64,000 bases of DNA, taken from positions 263,747-327,746 of the forward strand of contig JAFUDS010000001.1 in the NCBI GenBank assembly GCA_017464305.1. The letters are read 5' to 3'. This DNA comes from Clostridia bacterium. GTDB taxonomy: Bacteria > Bacillota > Clostridia > Christensenellales > Aristaeellaceae. Positions 35,834-45,524 of the stretch are shown one piece after another (the first letter of the stretch is position 1; every line of letters begins with the position of its first letter). Below the pieces are notes generated by a model. That model had not been told where the DNA came from, did not search any database, and saw only the letters and a list, made by a program, of their open reading frames with translations. Both the position numbers and the translations under genes were made by a program.

Positions 35834-38800
35834 TTAAAACATGCTCAGCTGACTGGTTTCGCTCATGCCCTCCAGGGCCCCATGGGCCCGCAGCAGCTCA
35901 ATGGTGCCAGAGCCCACCTTCCCCCGCTGGCGCAGATCCTCGATGGAGAGGAACTCTCCCTGCTTCCGGGCCTCCACGATAGGGATGGCCGCATTCTCCC
36001 CCAGGCCGCTGAGGCTGGTAAAGGGGCAGCGAATGTTGCCATCCTCGATCAGGAAGCGGTTCACCTCGCTGCGATACAGATCCACGGGCAGGAAGCGGAT
36101 GCCCCGCATGTTCATCTCCAGAACCAGCTCCAGGCAGGTGGCGATTTCCTTGTCCTTGGCGGAGGCCTTTTCCAGGTTCCGAATCTCCCGAATCCGCTCC
36201 CGGCAGGTGTCCGGGGACAGGATCATGGTGCCGGCGTCAAAGCCGTCCCCCCGGACGGTGAAGTACGCACAGTAATAGGCCAGGGGTTCATGCAGCTTGA
36301 ACCAGGCTACCCGCAGGCTCATGGTTACATAGGCCACGGCGTGCCCCTTGGGGAACATGTATTTAATCTTCCGGCAGCTGTCCATGAACCATTCCGGCAC
36401 CCCCACCTCGTTCATGGCCTGCTCCATCTCCGGCTTTAAGCCCTTGCCCTTGCGGACGCTTTCCATGGTGGTGAAGGCCAGCTTGGGCTTCACCCCCTGG
36501 TCCATCAGGTAATTCATGATATCATCCCGGCAGCAGACGCATTCGCTCAGGGTGGCAATGCCCGCGTTGATGATATCCTTGGCGTTCCCCAGCCATACAT
36601 CCGTGCCATGGCTAAGGCCTGAAATCCGCAGCAGCTCCTCCATGGTGCAGGGCTGGGTATCCTGCAGCATGCCCCGGACGAATTCCGTGCCGAACTCCGG
36701 CACGCCGTAGGTGCCCGTGTTGCAGAGGATCTCGCTGGTGGTGACCCCCAGGGCCGCCGGGGAGGTAAAGAGGCTTCGAACCCCAGGATCGTCCAGGGGC
36801 ACCTCCTGAAAATTGACCCCCGTCAGCATCTCCAGCTCGTGCATCATGGTGGGGTCATCATGGCCCAGACAGTCCAGCTTCACCAGGATGTCGTGCATGG
36901 AGTTGAAGTCGAAATGGGTGGTGGTAAAATCGCTCTCCAGGTCGTCCGCCGGGTGCTGCACCGCGGTGAACTCGCAGATGTCGTATTCCTGGGGCACCAC
37001 CACCATGCCGCCGGGGTGCTGGCCCGTGGTCCGTTTGACCCCGGTGCACTCCTGGGCCAGACGCATCTTTTCCGCGTTGCCCGCCTGAATGCCCCGGTCC
37101 TCCAGATAATGCATGGCATAGCCGTAGGCCGTCTTATCCGCCAGGCCAGAGATGGTTCCCGCCCGGAAAACATGGTCGTGGCCAAAAAGCTCCTCCACAT
37201 AGTGGTGGGCCTTGTTCTGATATTCTCCGGAGAAGTTCAGGTCAATATCCGGCACCTTGTCCCCCTCGAAGCCCAGGAAAACCTCGAAGGGAATATCAAA
37301 GCCGTCCTTGGTCAGGGGCTTGCCGCACTGGGGGCAGTCCCGGTCCGGCAGGTCCACCCCTACGTGATATTTGCTCTTATCCACGTCGAAAAAGCCCTTG
37401 TGGCAATGGGTGCAGCGATAGTGGGGCGGCAGGGCGTTCACCTCGGTGATGCCGCACATCCGGGCCACCAGGCTGGAGCCCACGGACCCCCGGGAGCCCA
37501 CCAGGTATCCATCCTCTAGGGACCGGGAAACCAGCTTCTCCGCGATGTTGTACAAGGTGCAGTACCCATAGCCCACGATGGACTTCAGTTCCTTCTTCAG
37601 CCGGGCCTCCACAATCTCCGGCAGGGGCGAGCCGTACAGCTCCTCCGCCGTGTCCCAGCTCATCTGCTGAATATTATCCTCCGCGTCATCCCAGAAGGGC
37701 TGGAAGGTATCCTCCCCCTTGGGATGCTTCGGAAAGAGGCTGATCTGCTCTACCTGGTCCGCGATCATGCGGGGATTGGTGATCACCACCTCCCGGGCCT
37801 TCTCCGGCCCCAGATAGGCAAACTCCTCCAGCATCTCATCCGTGGTTTTAAAATACAGGGGGGGCTGCTGGTCCGCGTCGGAATAATCCAAGCCCGCCTG
37901 GATGATGGCCCGGCCCACCGCGTCCTTGGGGTCCAGGAAATGGACGTCCCCCGTGGCCACCACGGGCTTTCCCAGCTCTTCCCCCAGCTTCACGATGACC
38001 CGGTTCAGGTTCCGCAGCTCTTCCTCGCTCTTGACATAATCCTCCCGCAGCAGGAAGGCGTTGTTTCCAATGGGCTGAATTTCCAGATAGTCATAGAAGG
38101 AGGCGATCTCCTTCAACCGGTCCATGCTCTCCCCCGCCAGCACGGCCCGGAACAGCTCTCCCGCCTCGCAGGCGCTGCCCAGGATCAGCCCTTCCCGATA
38201 TTGCTTGATCACCTCCCGGGGCATATGGGGCTGCCGTCGGAAGTATTCCAAATGAGAAATGGAAACCAGCTTGTTCAGGTTCACCAGCCCCTGCCGGTTT
38301 TTCGCCAGCAGGATGATATGCCAGCTGGAGCCGATGGCCCCGCCCCGCAGCTGTCGGTTCAGCTCCTCATAGGTATGGATGTCCGGATATCTTTCCCCCG
38401 TGTGCTCGAACATCCGGGCCAGGCAGTGGGCCGTAGCCGTGGCGTCGTGCACCGCCCGGTGGGCGTTCTTCAGGCTGACTCCCAGATGCTTGCACAGGGA
38501 TTTCAGCTTGAAGGACTTCAGCTCCGGATACAGCTTCCGGGCGTAGGTCAGGGTGTCCATCACCGGGTTCTCATAGGTCATCCCCAGCCGCTTCAGCTCC
38601 GTCCGCAGCAGCGCCGCGTCGAAGGCACTGTTATGGGCAGCGATGGGCAAATCCCCGATGAATTCCATCAGCTTCGGCAGCATCTCTGCCGCCTTGGGCT
38701 TGCCGCTGAGCATGGTATCCGTAATATTAGTCACTTCCGTAATCTTCGGCTTCAGGGGCTCCCCGGGGTCCACCAGCTCCTGGAACTGATCCACGATGGT

Positions 38801-40294
38801 GCCCTTGTCCAGCTTCACCGCGCCAATCTCGATAATCCGGGCGGTGGAGGTGTTCAAGCCCGTGCTTTCAAAGTCCAGCACCACGATGGGCCCGTCATAG
38901 GGCTGAGCGGTGGGCCGCTCGGTAATGTCCCTTTCGTCGATCAGGTATCCCTCGCAGCCGGGAATCAGCTTGATCTTTCCCTTCGCGGCCCGGAAGGCGG
39001 CGGGGAAGCTTTGCAGCACCCCATGGTCCGTCACGGCGATGGCCGGATGGCCCCATTTCGCCGCCCGGTTGATCAAATCCCCCACTGGGGTCAGAGCGTC
39101 CATGGTGGACATGTTGGTGTGCAGGTGCAGCTCCACCCGCTTCTCCTCGGCGGTGTCCTGGCGCTCCTCCTTCTCCATCTCCACCATGTCCCGGATCATC
39201 ACCGCCAGCTCCCGGGAATAATTGTCGTATTGGCATTCTCCGCGAATCTTGACGTTCATGCCCTCCCGGATGCGCTCCACCTTGTCCATCACGGCCTTGC
39301 GCTCCTCCTCCGTGATGGGGGGCAGGGTCTCCTCCTCCCCCTTCCGACCCCGGCGAGCCCGGTACCGCAGGAAGGTTTTGCACAGGATGGAGGAGGTATA
39401 GTCCGTGATAGCGAAGGTCACCAGCAGGGTCTCCCCGCCCTTCAGCTCCCGGGTTTCCAACAGGAACACATCCCCCTGGATCACCACCAGGCCACTCTCC
39501 GCCGTCAGCTCCCGAATCTCCACCGGCCGGTCCGAAATGGCCCGGCCCAGAATGGGCTTATTGATGGCATGGTTGGACATCTCCGGAATGGGAATTCCCG
39601 TCTCCAGGGCGCTTTCCGCCTTCTTCTCCACTTGCGCTGCCGCGGCCACCGGGGCGGAGCTTTCCTTCCGCTCTGGCGCCTTCCGCTTGGGCTTCTCCTC
39701 CGCAGGCTTCTGGGGATCGTACACCGTACCATAGCGCTCCGCCATCTCCGCCCGGGTGATGGACCGCAGGGACTCCTGCCGCTCCCGGCGCATCTGGGCC
39801 AGGCGGGCTTCCCGGTCCCCGGCCACCGTGGTTTCCACGATCACCTGGGCGTCAAAAATCTCCCGAATAGCGGTGGCCAATCGGTTGGTGATATTATGCT
39901 TGCCAATATAGTCCAGGGAGAACTCGTCCGGGAAGGTCAGGGTCACCCGATCCCCCTGACAACTCCAGTCGATATTGGGCAGCCAGGCCACGATGCCCGG
40001 ATAATTCCGCCGCAGAAAGTCCGTCAGCACGGAGCGGTAGGCCCCGATATCCTTCAGGAAGCTGTCCCGTAGCAGGGGGCTCACCACCCGCACCGCCAGG
40101 GGCCGCCCCGGGAAGGTTTCCCGCAGGATGCGCTCCAGCCGCAGAAACTGCTTTTCCCCTACCAGGGAGGCGCTTTCAAAGGAAATGTAGGTCTTTTTCA
40201 GCGATTTGACATAGGTCACCCGTGGAGCTGACAGCTTCCCCGCCAGCTCCGGAATTTCCCGGGCGATGCGTCCCATCAAATCCTCGTAACTCAC
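35834..40294 (-). CDS. polC: DNA polymerase III alpha subunit, PolC type
   Basis: Replicative polymerase of low-GC-type Gram-positives, 1486 residues. Order of parts: N-terminal domain, OB fold near 225-330, PHP domain split around the exonuclease (VELHLHTNMSTMDALTPV near 388), a DEDD proofreading exonuclease starting with VVLDFESTGLNTSTARIIEIG near 470, a Cys4 zinc module (CTHCHKG...CPQCGKP near 960-985), and the palm with PDIDLNFSGEYQ near 1018, and the C-terminal duplex-binding region. It starts at a GTG that overlaps the ispG stop codon as GTGA. It is the last gene of the frr-to-polC operon. Confidence 0.98.
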   Translation of the reverse strand: MSYEDLMGRIAREIPELAGKLSAPRVTYVKSLKKTYISFESASLVGEKQFLRLERILRETFPGRPLAVRVVSPLLRDSFLKDIGAYRSVLTDFLRRNYPGIVAWLPNIDWSCQGDRVTLTFPDEFSLDYIGKHNITNRLATAIREIFDAQVIVETTVAGDREARLAQMRRERQESLRSITRAEMAERYGTVYDPQKPAEEKPKRKAPERKESSAPVAAAAQVEKKAESALETGIPIPEMSNHAINKPILGRAISDRPVEIRELTAESGLVVIQGDVFLLETRELKGGETLLVTFAITDYTSSILCKTFLRYRARRGRKGEEETLPPITEEERKAVMDKVERIREGMNVKIRGECQYDNYSRELAVMIRDMVEMEKEERQDTAEEKRVELHLHTNMSTMDALTPVGDLINRAAKWGHPAIAVTDHGVLQSFPAAFRAAKGKIKLIPGCEGYLIDERDITERPTAQPYDGPIVVLDFESTGLNTSTARIIEIGAVKLDKGTIVDQFQELVDPGEPLKPKITEVTNITDTMLSGKPKAAEMLPKLMEFIGDLPIAAHNSAFDAALLRTELKRLGMTYENPVMDTLTYARKLYPELKSFKLKSLCKHLGVSLKNAHRAVHDATATAHCLARMFEHTGERYPDIHTYEELNRQLRGGAIGSSWHIILLAKNRQGLVNLNKLVSISHLEYFRRQPHMPREVIKQYREGLILGSACEAGELFRAVLAGESMDRLKEIASFYDYLEIQPIGNNAFLLREDYVKSEEELRNLNRVIVKLGEELGKPVVATGDVHFLDPKDAVGRAIIQAGLDYSDADQQPPLYFKTTDEMLEEFAYLGPEKAREVVITNPRMIADQVEQISLFPKHPKGEDTFQPFWDDAEDNIQQMSWDTAEELYGSPLPEIVEARLKKELKSIVGYGYCTLYNIAEKLVSRSLEDGYLVGSRGSVGSSLVARMCGITEVNALPPHYRCTHCHKGFFDVDKSKYHVGVDLPDRDCPQCGKPLTKDGFDIPFEVFLGFEGDKVPDIDLNFSGEYQNKAHHYVEELFGHDHVFRAGTISGLADKTAYGYAMHYLEDRGIQAGNAEKMRLAQECTGVKRTTGQHPGGMVVVPQEYDICEFTAVQHPADDLESDFTTTHFDFNSMHDILVKLDCLGHDDPTMMHELEMLTGVNFQEVPLDDPGVRSLFTSPAALGVTTSEILCNTGTYGVPEFGTEFVRGMLQDTQPCTMEELLRISGLSHGTDVWLGNAKDIINAGIATLSECVCCRDDIMNYLMDQGVKPKLAFTTMESVRKGKGLKPEMEQAMNEVGVPEWFMDSCRKIKYMFPKGHAVAYVTMSLRVAWFKLHEPLAYYCAYFTVRGDGFDAGTMILSPDTCRERIREIRNLEKASAKDKEIATCLELVLEMNMRGIRFLPVDLYRSEVNRFLIEDGNIRCPFTSLSGLGENAAIPIVEARKQGEFLSIEDLRQRGKVGSGTIELLRAHGALEGMSETSQLSMF

Positions 40295-41334
40295 TGGACC
40301 ATTTCCTTTACTTTGTTAATCAGGATCTCCGCCAGATCCCCCTGAACCTTCCGGGGCTCCTCCCCCTTGGCGAAGAGGACTCCCGCGCCATTCCCGCCGC
40401 CGGCAATGCCCACGTCCGCTTCCTTGCCTTCGCCGATGCCGTTGACCACGCAGCCCATGACCGCCACCTTCAGGGGCACGGTAATGTCTCCCAGCTCCTT
40501 CTCCACCCGGCTGGCGATTTCCGCCACGGGGATCCCCGTTCGTCCGCAGGTGGGGCAGGCGATGAGCTGTACGCCCCGGGTCCGCAGATCCAGGGCCCGC
40601 AGGATGTCCCATCCCGCCTTGGCCTCGGGCACCGGATCCCCGCTGAGACTGACGCGGATGGTATCCCCGATGCCGTCCAGCAGCAGGCTGCCGATGCCGA
40701 TGGCGCTCTTCACCGTCCCCTGGCCCGGGAGCCCCGCCTCCGTCACCCCTACATGCAGGGGATAATCGCATTTTTCATGGGCCAGTCGATAGGCTGCCAC
40801 CGTCAGGCGCACATCGCTGGACTTCATGCTCAGCACGATCTCCTGAAAGCCCACGTCCTCCAGCAGCCGGGCATGGTTCAGGGCGCTTTCCACCAGGCAT
40901 TCCGCCGTGGGGCCGCCATACTTGGCCAGCAGCTCCTTTTCCGCGGAGCCGCTGTTGACGCCGATGCGGATGGGCACATGATGCTTTTTCGCGCAGTCCG
41001 CCACCATGCGCACCTTCTCCGCCCCGCCGATGTTGCCCGGATTGATCCGCATCTTGGCGATGCCGTTTTCCATGGCAGCGATGGCCAGCTTGTAATCAAA
41101 ATGAATATCCGCCACCAGGGGTACCGGGCTGCCATCCACCAGGGCTCGCACCGCCCGAGCGCATTCCTCGTCATAAACGCTGACCCGGACGATATCACAG
41201 CCCGCCGCCGCCAGGGCCCGAATCTGGGCCAGGGTGGCTTCCGCGTCCCGGGTATCCGTATTGGTCATGCTCTGCACCAGGATCGGGTTTCCCCCGCCCA
41301 GCAGCAGCTTTCCTACTTTTACTGTTTTGGTCAT
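40291..41334 (-). CDS. ispG: 4-hydroxy-3-methylbut-2-enyl diphosphate synthase (flavodoxin)
   Basis: Iron-sulfur enzyme of the MEP isoprenoid pathway (GcpE), 347 residues. It has the TIM-barrel N-terminus with LVQSMTNTDTRDAEATL and NPGNIG near residue 100, and the C-terminal [4Fe-4S] cluster cysteines in ACPTCGRTGI near 260 and MGCVVNGIGEGKEADVGIAGG near 297. It overlaps polC by 4 bp (GTGA). A copy of the dispersed repeat lies between it and rseP. Confidence 0.97.
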   Translation of the reverse strand: MTKTVKVGKLLLGGGNPILVQSMTNTDTRDAEATLAQIRALAAAGCDIVRVSVYDEECARAVRALVDGSPVPLVADIHFDYKLAIAAMENGIAKMRINPGNIGGAEKVRMVADCAKKHHVPIRIGVNSGSAEKELLAKYGGPTAECLVESALNHARLLEDVGFQEIVLSMKSSDVRLTVAAYRLAHEKCDYPLHVGVTEAGLPGQGTVKSAIGIGSLLLDGIGDTIRVSLSGDPVPEAKAGWDILRALDLRTRGVQLIACPTCGRTGIPVAEIASRVEKELGDITVPLKVAVMGCVVNGIGEGKEADVGIAGGGNGAGVLFAKGEEPRKVQGDLAEILINKVKEMVQ

Positions 41335-41362
41335 TTTGTGTTCCTCGATTAATTTCCATCAT

Positions 41363-41502
41363 GCGAAGGGATGTTTCACTCCGGGACCCTTGGAAGACGT
41401 CGGCACTTAGCGGGTGGCGAGGGTTTACCCGAAGGCAGCCGCTTTGTGCCGCTACGTCTGGAACGGAGCGAGAGCGTGTCCCGGAGGGGAACTCCCGCCC
41501 GC
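41363..41502 (+). repeat. Dispersed structured repeat, copy B
   Basis: Same element as copies A and C. The outer stem here is TCCGGGAC/GTCCCGGA, so one base pair has changed on both sides relative to copy A (GC to AT). The apical hairpin is GGGT-TT-ACCC in place of GCGCG-CA-CGCGC. It fills the gap between rseP and ispG inside the operon, antisense to these genes. Confidence 0.88.
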
Positions 41503-41507
41503 ATCCA

Positions 41508-42590
41508 CTACCTAATCAACGTCCAGACATCCTTCAGGGTCAGGGCGGCCATGAGCCCCAGCAAAATCACCATGCCGATGGTATTCACAATGGCCTCCTT
41601 CTCCGGGGCGATGGGCTTTCCCCGCACCGCCTCAATGACGCCAAAGATCAGCTTGCTGCCGTCCAGCCCCGGGATGGGCATCAAATTCATGAGTCCCAGA
41701 TTGATGGAGATGGAAATCAGCAGCTCCAGGAAGGCCTGGAATCCACCGATCCGCACCTCATTGGATACGATGGAGATGATCCCCACCGGCCCGGAGGTGT
41801 CCTCCAGGCCTTCCCCGGTGGTCACCAGGTTTTTCAGGGCATTCAGAATCAGCCCGCCGGCCCGCCAGCACATCTGGGCGCTGGCCTTCGCCGCTCCCCA
41901 GAGGGTGGTTTTCTCCGTCTCCAGGCGATACCTGCCGCCGATCATGACCCCCACCATCATCCGCTCTTCCTCTTCGTTCCACTGGGGCTCCAGCTCCAGC
42001 CGCAGCGTCTCTTCTCCCCGCTGCACCGTCACCTGCAAGGGGGGCTGCCCCTGCTGAAAGCCGCCAATGGTGGAAAGCAAGGTCTCCGTCGTGCCGTCCA
42101 GCATGTTCTTCCCGTCGATTTCCGTAATCACGTCCCCCGCCTGCAGTCCCGCCTCATAGGCCGGGCCGGCCCCGTTGACGCCGGAGATGTAGGGATCGAT
42201 CCCCGTGGCGGTGCTGATGCCGTTGACCCAGTAGAAGCCCGTAGCCAGCACAAAGGCCAGCAGGAAGTTCATCATGGGGCCCATGATGACCACGAACATC
42301 CGCTTCCAGATGTTCTGATTCTCAAACCGCTTCGGATCCTTCGGGTCGGAGGGCTCCCCCTCCTCGCTTTCCCCGTAGAAGGCATTGTATCCCCCCAGGG
42401 GAATGGCCCGCAGGATAAAATTCGTCTCGTGCTTCCGGCTTTTCCATCCGAAGAGCTTCGGTCCGAAGCCCACGCCGAATTCGCTGACCTCGATTTTCAT
42501 CAGCCGAGCCGCCCAGAAATGGCCCAGCTCGTGGACGACAATCAGGATGGCCAGCAGCAGAATGGCCAACAAAATATAAACGATGCTCAT
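41508..42590 (-). CDS. rseP: Site-2 protease RseP (RIP metalloprotease)
   Basis: Intramembrane zinc protease of 360 residues that cleaves membrane-bound anti-sigma factors or remnant signal peptides. The N-terminal helix carries the active site HELGHFWAARLM near residue 22, followed by the FGVGFGPKLF signature; a PDZ domain spans about 115-200 (AYEAGLQAGDVITEIDG); the C-terminal helices contain NLMPIPGLDGSKL near 305, with the third zinc ligand Asp. The ATG overlaps the dxr stop by 4 bp. Confidence 0.96.
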   Translation of the reverse strand: MSIVYILLAILLLAILIVVHELGHFWAARLMKIEVSEFGVGFGPKLFGWKSRKHETNFILRAIPLGGYNAFYGESEEGEPSDPKDPKRFENQNIWKRMFVVIMGPMMNFLLAFVLATGFYWVNGISTATGIDPYISGVNGAGPAYEAGLQAGDVITEIDGKNMLDGTTETLLSTIGGFQQGQPPLQVTVQRGEETLRLELEPQWNEEEERMMVGVMIGGRYRLETEKTTLWGAAKASAQMCWRAGGLILNALKNLVTTGEGLEDTSGPVGIISIVSNEVRIGGFQAFLELLISISINLGLMNLMPIPGLDGSKLIFGVIEAVRGKPIAPEKEAIVNTIGMVILLGLMAALTLKDVWTLIR

Positions 42591-43723
42591 TTCCTCTTTC
42601 CAACTTCCCGGGCCCGCCGGTCCGCCTCAAAAATCTCCTCAAAGTTCCCCGCGGGCAAGCCCGAAAGCTTCTCCAGCGCATTTTCCACCCGGGTATAGAT
42701 CTCTCCAAAGGCGATCTCTCCCCGCAGGAAGGCCGCCACCGCCTCCTCATTGGCCCCGTTCAGCACGGTGCAGGCCGCGCCTCCCGCCGCCAGAGCCTCC
42801 TTGGCCAGGCACAGGGAGGGGAATTTCTCCTCGTCCGGCTGCTCAAAGGTCAGCTTTCCCAATTGGAACAGATCCGGCCCCTTGACCCCCGTGGTTTCCC
42901 GCCGGGGATAGGCCATGGCATATCCGATGGGCACCCGCATGTCCGGCACCCCCAACTGGGCCAGCACCGCCCCATCCTCGAACTCGATGGCAGAATGGAC
43001 GATGCTTTCCGGGTGCACCACCACTTGAATTTGCTCCGCCGGCATGTCGAACAGCCACCGGGCCTCCATGATCTCCAGCCCCTTGTTGAACATGCTGGCG
43101 GAGTCCACCGTGATCTTCGCCCCCATGGCCCAGTTCGGGTGGTTCAGGGCCTGCTCCCGGGTGGCTCGGTGAATCTCTTCCTTTTGCCAGGTTCGGAAGG
43201 GGCCGCCGGAAGCCGTCAGCAGAATCCGGGTAGGCCGATTGGGCCCCGCCCCCTGCAGGCACTGGAAGATGGCGCTGTGCTCGCTATCCACCGGGAGAAT
43301 GGGCTTGCCCATCCGGGCCGCCAGGTCCATGACCAGGTGCCCCCCGGTGACCAGGGCTTCCTTGTTGGCCAGCAGCACCTGCCGCCCCGCCTCCAGGGCG
43401 TCCAGCACGCTCTGCAGCCCGGCGATGCCCACGATGCTGACCAGCACCTGGTCCGCCGCCACCTCCGCCGCCGCGGCATGCAGCGCTTCCTTCCCGCTCA
43501 TCCAGCGACAGAAGCGCAGATCCTCCGGGATCTCATCAGGTTCGATCCCGTCCAGCAGACCCGCCATTTCCGGCCGGAATGCCCGCACCTGTGCAAACAG
43601 CTTTTCCTTGCTGGCCTTGGCCGTCAGGGCCACCACCTGATACTCCTCCGGGTGTCGGGCGCAGATATCCAGCGCCTGGGTACCGATGGAACCGGTGGAA
43701 CCTAAAATGGAAATTCTTTTCAT
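42587..43723 (-). CDS. dxr: 1-deoxy-D-xylulose 5-phosphate reductoisomerase
   Basis: NADPH enzyme of the MEP pathway, 378 residues. The N-terminal SILGSTGSIGTQALDI is the nucleotide-binding loop, LANKEALVTGG near 118 and PVDSEHSAIFQCL near 143 are the catalytic region with metal ligands Asp and Glu, and ASGGPFRTW near 177 is the substrate-binding loop. It follows cdsA by 3 bp and overlaps rseP by 4 bp. Confidence 0.97.
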   Translation of the reverse strand: MKRISILGSTGSIGTQALDICARHPEEYQVVALTAKASKEKLFAQVRAFRPEMAGLLDGIEPDEIPEDLRFCRWMSGKEALHAAAAEVAADQVLVSIVGIAGLQSVLDALEAGRQVLLANKEALVTGGHLVMDLAARMGKPILPVDSEHSAIFQCLQGAGPNRPTRILLTASGGPFRTWQKEEIHRATREQALNHPNWAMGAKITVDSASMFNKGLEIMEARWLFDMPAEQIQVVVHPESIVHSAIEFEDGAVLAQLGVPDMRVPIGYAMAYPRRETTGVKGPDLFQLGKLTFEQPDEEKFPSLCLAKEALAAGGAACTVLNGANEEAVAAFLRGEIAFGEIYTRVENALEKLSGLPAGNFEEIFEADRRAREVGKRK

Positions 43724-43726
43724 CGC

Positions 43727-44545
43727 TTACACCATAAACAGTCGATAGCAGTACACCAGCACCGCCATGAACAGTACGCTGTCCAGCCGGTCCAGCATGC
43801 CGCCGTGGCCAGGGAAGAGGTTGGAGAAATCCTTGATGCCGCTGTGGCGCTTCACCAGGGAGGCAAACAGATCCCCGATCTGGCCCACCATGCCCCCTAA
43901 GAGGCCCAGCATCAGATAGGAGGGCCAGGGGGGCAGCTTGGCCAGGGTGGGCTCATTGCACACCAGGGCTGCGATGCCGCAGACGGCCATGGCCCCGATA
44001 ACGCTGCCCAGCAGGCCTCCCAGGGCGCCCGCCACGGTTTTATGGGGGCTAACGGCGGGGCAAAGCTTTTTGCCCCCGATGGCGCTGCCGATAAACAGGG
44101 CGAAGGTATCCCCCAGCAGGGGCACGGTGAACACCAGGGCCATCAGCACCACCTCCACCGCCTTTTGATCCGCCAGGCTGAGGAAGACCATGCTGAGCCC
44201 CGGCAGCACCACCGTCAGGATGGGCAGGGCGGACATGGCCAGGTCCGTCAGCTCCGGCTGCTGCCGAAACAGCACCTGCACGGACATCAGCAGCAGGGCG
44301 ACACCCATGAGGGGCACCAGCGTCGCGTTCCCCAATGTCAGGGCCAGGGGCACGGAGCCCACCAGCACCACCCAGGCCGGCCAGCTGACCACCCGATGGC
44401 CCGCCAGGGTCAGGGCATGATATTCCTCCCAGGTGGCAAAGCCGATGGCGATCAGCGCCGCCAGGGACATGCACCATCCCGGCAGCCACAGCAATACCAC
44501 CAGCAGCACGATCAGCAGCGCGCCAGTGATTACTCTCTGCTTCAT
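43727..44545 (-). CDS. cdsA: Phosphatidate cytidylyltransferase (CDP-diglyceride synthase)
   Basis: Polytopic membrane enzyme of 272 residues making CDP-diacylglycerol from phosphatidic acid and CTP. About seven or eight hydrophobic helices; the CdsA signature at the C-terminus is seen as SLVKRHSGIKDFSNLFPGHGGMLDRLDS near 225-253 (given here in parts: KRHSGIKD and PGHGGMLDRLDS). The start was set at the ATG with GGAGG nine bases upstream; an earlier in-frame start would add a hydrophilic extension of 21 residues. Part of the operon between uppS and dxr. Confidence 0.95.
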   Translation of the reverse strand: MKQRVITGALLIVLLVVLLWLPGWCMSLAALIAIGFATWEEYHALTLAGHRVVSWPAWVVLVGSVPLALTLGNATLVPLMGVALLLMSVQVLFRQQPELTDLAMSALPILTVVLPGLSMVFLSLADQKAVEVVLMALVFTVPLLGDTFALFIGSAIGGKKLCPAVSPHKTVAGALGGLLGSVIGAMAVCGIAALVCNEPTLAKLPPWPSYLMLGLLGGMVGQIGDLFASLVKRHSGIKDFSNLFPGHGGMLDRLDSVLFMAVLVYCYRLFMV

Positions 44546-44656
44546 TCCGTTCTTCCTCCCCTCGCTTTGTCTCGGGTCAGTTTTCTGTTCTGTTTCATCC
44601 AGGTTCAACCTCCAGGAAAAATATATTTTCCCTGTCCCATCGTCCTTCCCAGCTGC

Positions 44657-45427
44657 TTATTCCTCCAACCGGGCGCCGAAGCGGCGGTTCCGGCTTTCGA
44701 ATTCCTTCAGGCAGCGGTCATATTCCTCCACCGTGAAATCTGGCCAGAGCACCTCCGGGAAAATAAATTCCGCATAGGCGTTTTGATACAGCAGGAAATT
44801 GCTGAGCCGCATTTCCCCGCTGGTCCGGATCAGCAAGTCCACCTCCGGCTGCCCGGCGGTGTACAGATGGTTCGAAATCATCTCCTCCCCGATCGCCTCC
44901 AGGGAAAGGGCTCCAGCCTGGACCTGGGCCGCGATCTCCCGGGCGGCCTTCACGATCTCCGCCCGGCTGCCGTAATTGATGGCGATGTTGAGATGCAGCC
45001 CCGTGTTCCCCCCGGTCCGGCGCTCCGCCTCCAACAGGGTCTCCCGCTGCTTTTCCGGCAGGGCGCTCTTATCCCCCAAAATCAGGATGCGAACGTTCTT
45101 CTCGTCCAGCTCCTCAATCTCGGAGGCGAAGAAATCCAGAATCAGCTGCATCAGGGCGGAAACCTCCTCCGCCGGGCGGCTCCAATTCTCCGTGGAAAAG
45201 GCGTAGAGGCTCAGGGCCTCGATGCCTAAATCATCCGTATGGCGAATAATCTCCCGCAGGGTTTCTGTCCCCTGCCGATGCCCCCGGGAGACGGAGAGCT
45301 TATGCTGCTTGGCCCATCGGCCATTGCCATCCATGATAATGGCCACATGCCGGGGCATCCGGGCCGGATCCCCCAGCTTCTCCGCATTCCGCAGCTTCCA
45401 AAGATCCTTTACCTGTTTCGCGTTCAT
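44657..45427 (-). CDS. uppS: Isoprenyl transferase (undecaprenyl diphosphate synthase)
   Basis: Cis-prenyltransferase of 256 residues that makes the lipid carrier for peptidoglycan and teichoic acids. The catalytic Asp is in VAIIMDGNGRWAKQ near residue 33, with LYAFSTENWSRP near 85 and LLIRTSGEMRLSNFLLYQ near 205. It has a somewhat long N-terminus of about 25 residues, as in other Clostridia. ATG with AAGGAG upstream. Second gene in the operon after frr, with a hairpin/T tract between them that could reduce expression of the downstream genes. Confidence 0.96.
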   Translation of the reverse strand: MNAKQVKDLWKLRNAEKLGDPARMPRHVAIIMDGNGRWAKQHKLSVSRGHRQGTETLREIIRHTDDLGIEALSLYAFSTENWSRPAEEVSALMQLILDFFASEIEELDEKNVRILILGDKSALPEKQRETLLEAERRTGGNTGLHLNIAINYGSRAEIVKAAREIAAQVQAGALSLEAIGEEMISNHLYTAGQPEVDLLIRTSGEMRLSNFLLYQNAYAEFIFPEVLWPDFTVEEYDRCLKEFESRNRRFGARLEE

Positions 45428-45461
45428 CCTGTCTCCTTTGCCTTTTCACGCCCAATTGAAG

Positions 45462-45497
45462 AAAAACGCGCGGACTTTCGGACAAAAAGGCCGCGCG
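45462..45497 (-). terminator. Terminator or attenuator between frr and uppS
   Basis: CGCGCGG (45467-45473) pairs with CCGCGCG (45491-45497); on the minus strand TTTTTC follows. Genes continue on the same strand, so read-through is likely. Confidence 0.65.
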
Positions 45498-45524
45498 CAT
45501 GATACTCCCTATGGATGGAGGGAA

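Noticed and set aside
37724-40072. Long plus-strand frame opposite polC
   Set aside because: Low-complexity His/Gln/Leu/Gly-rich translation typical of an antisense frame; polC is certain.
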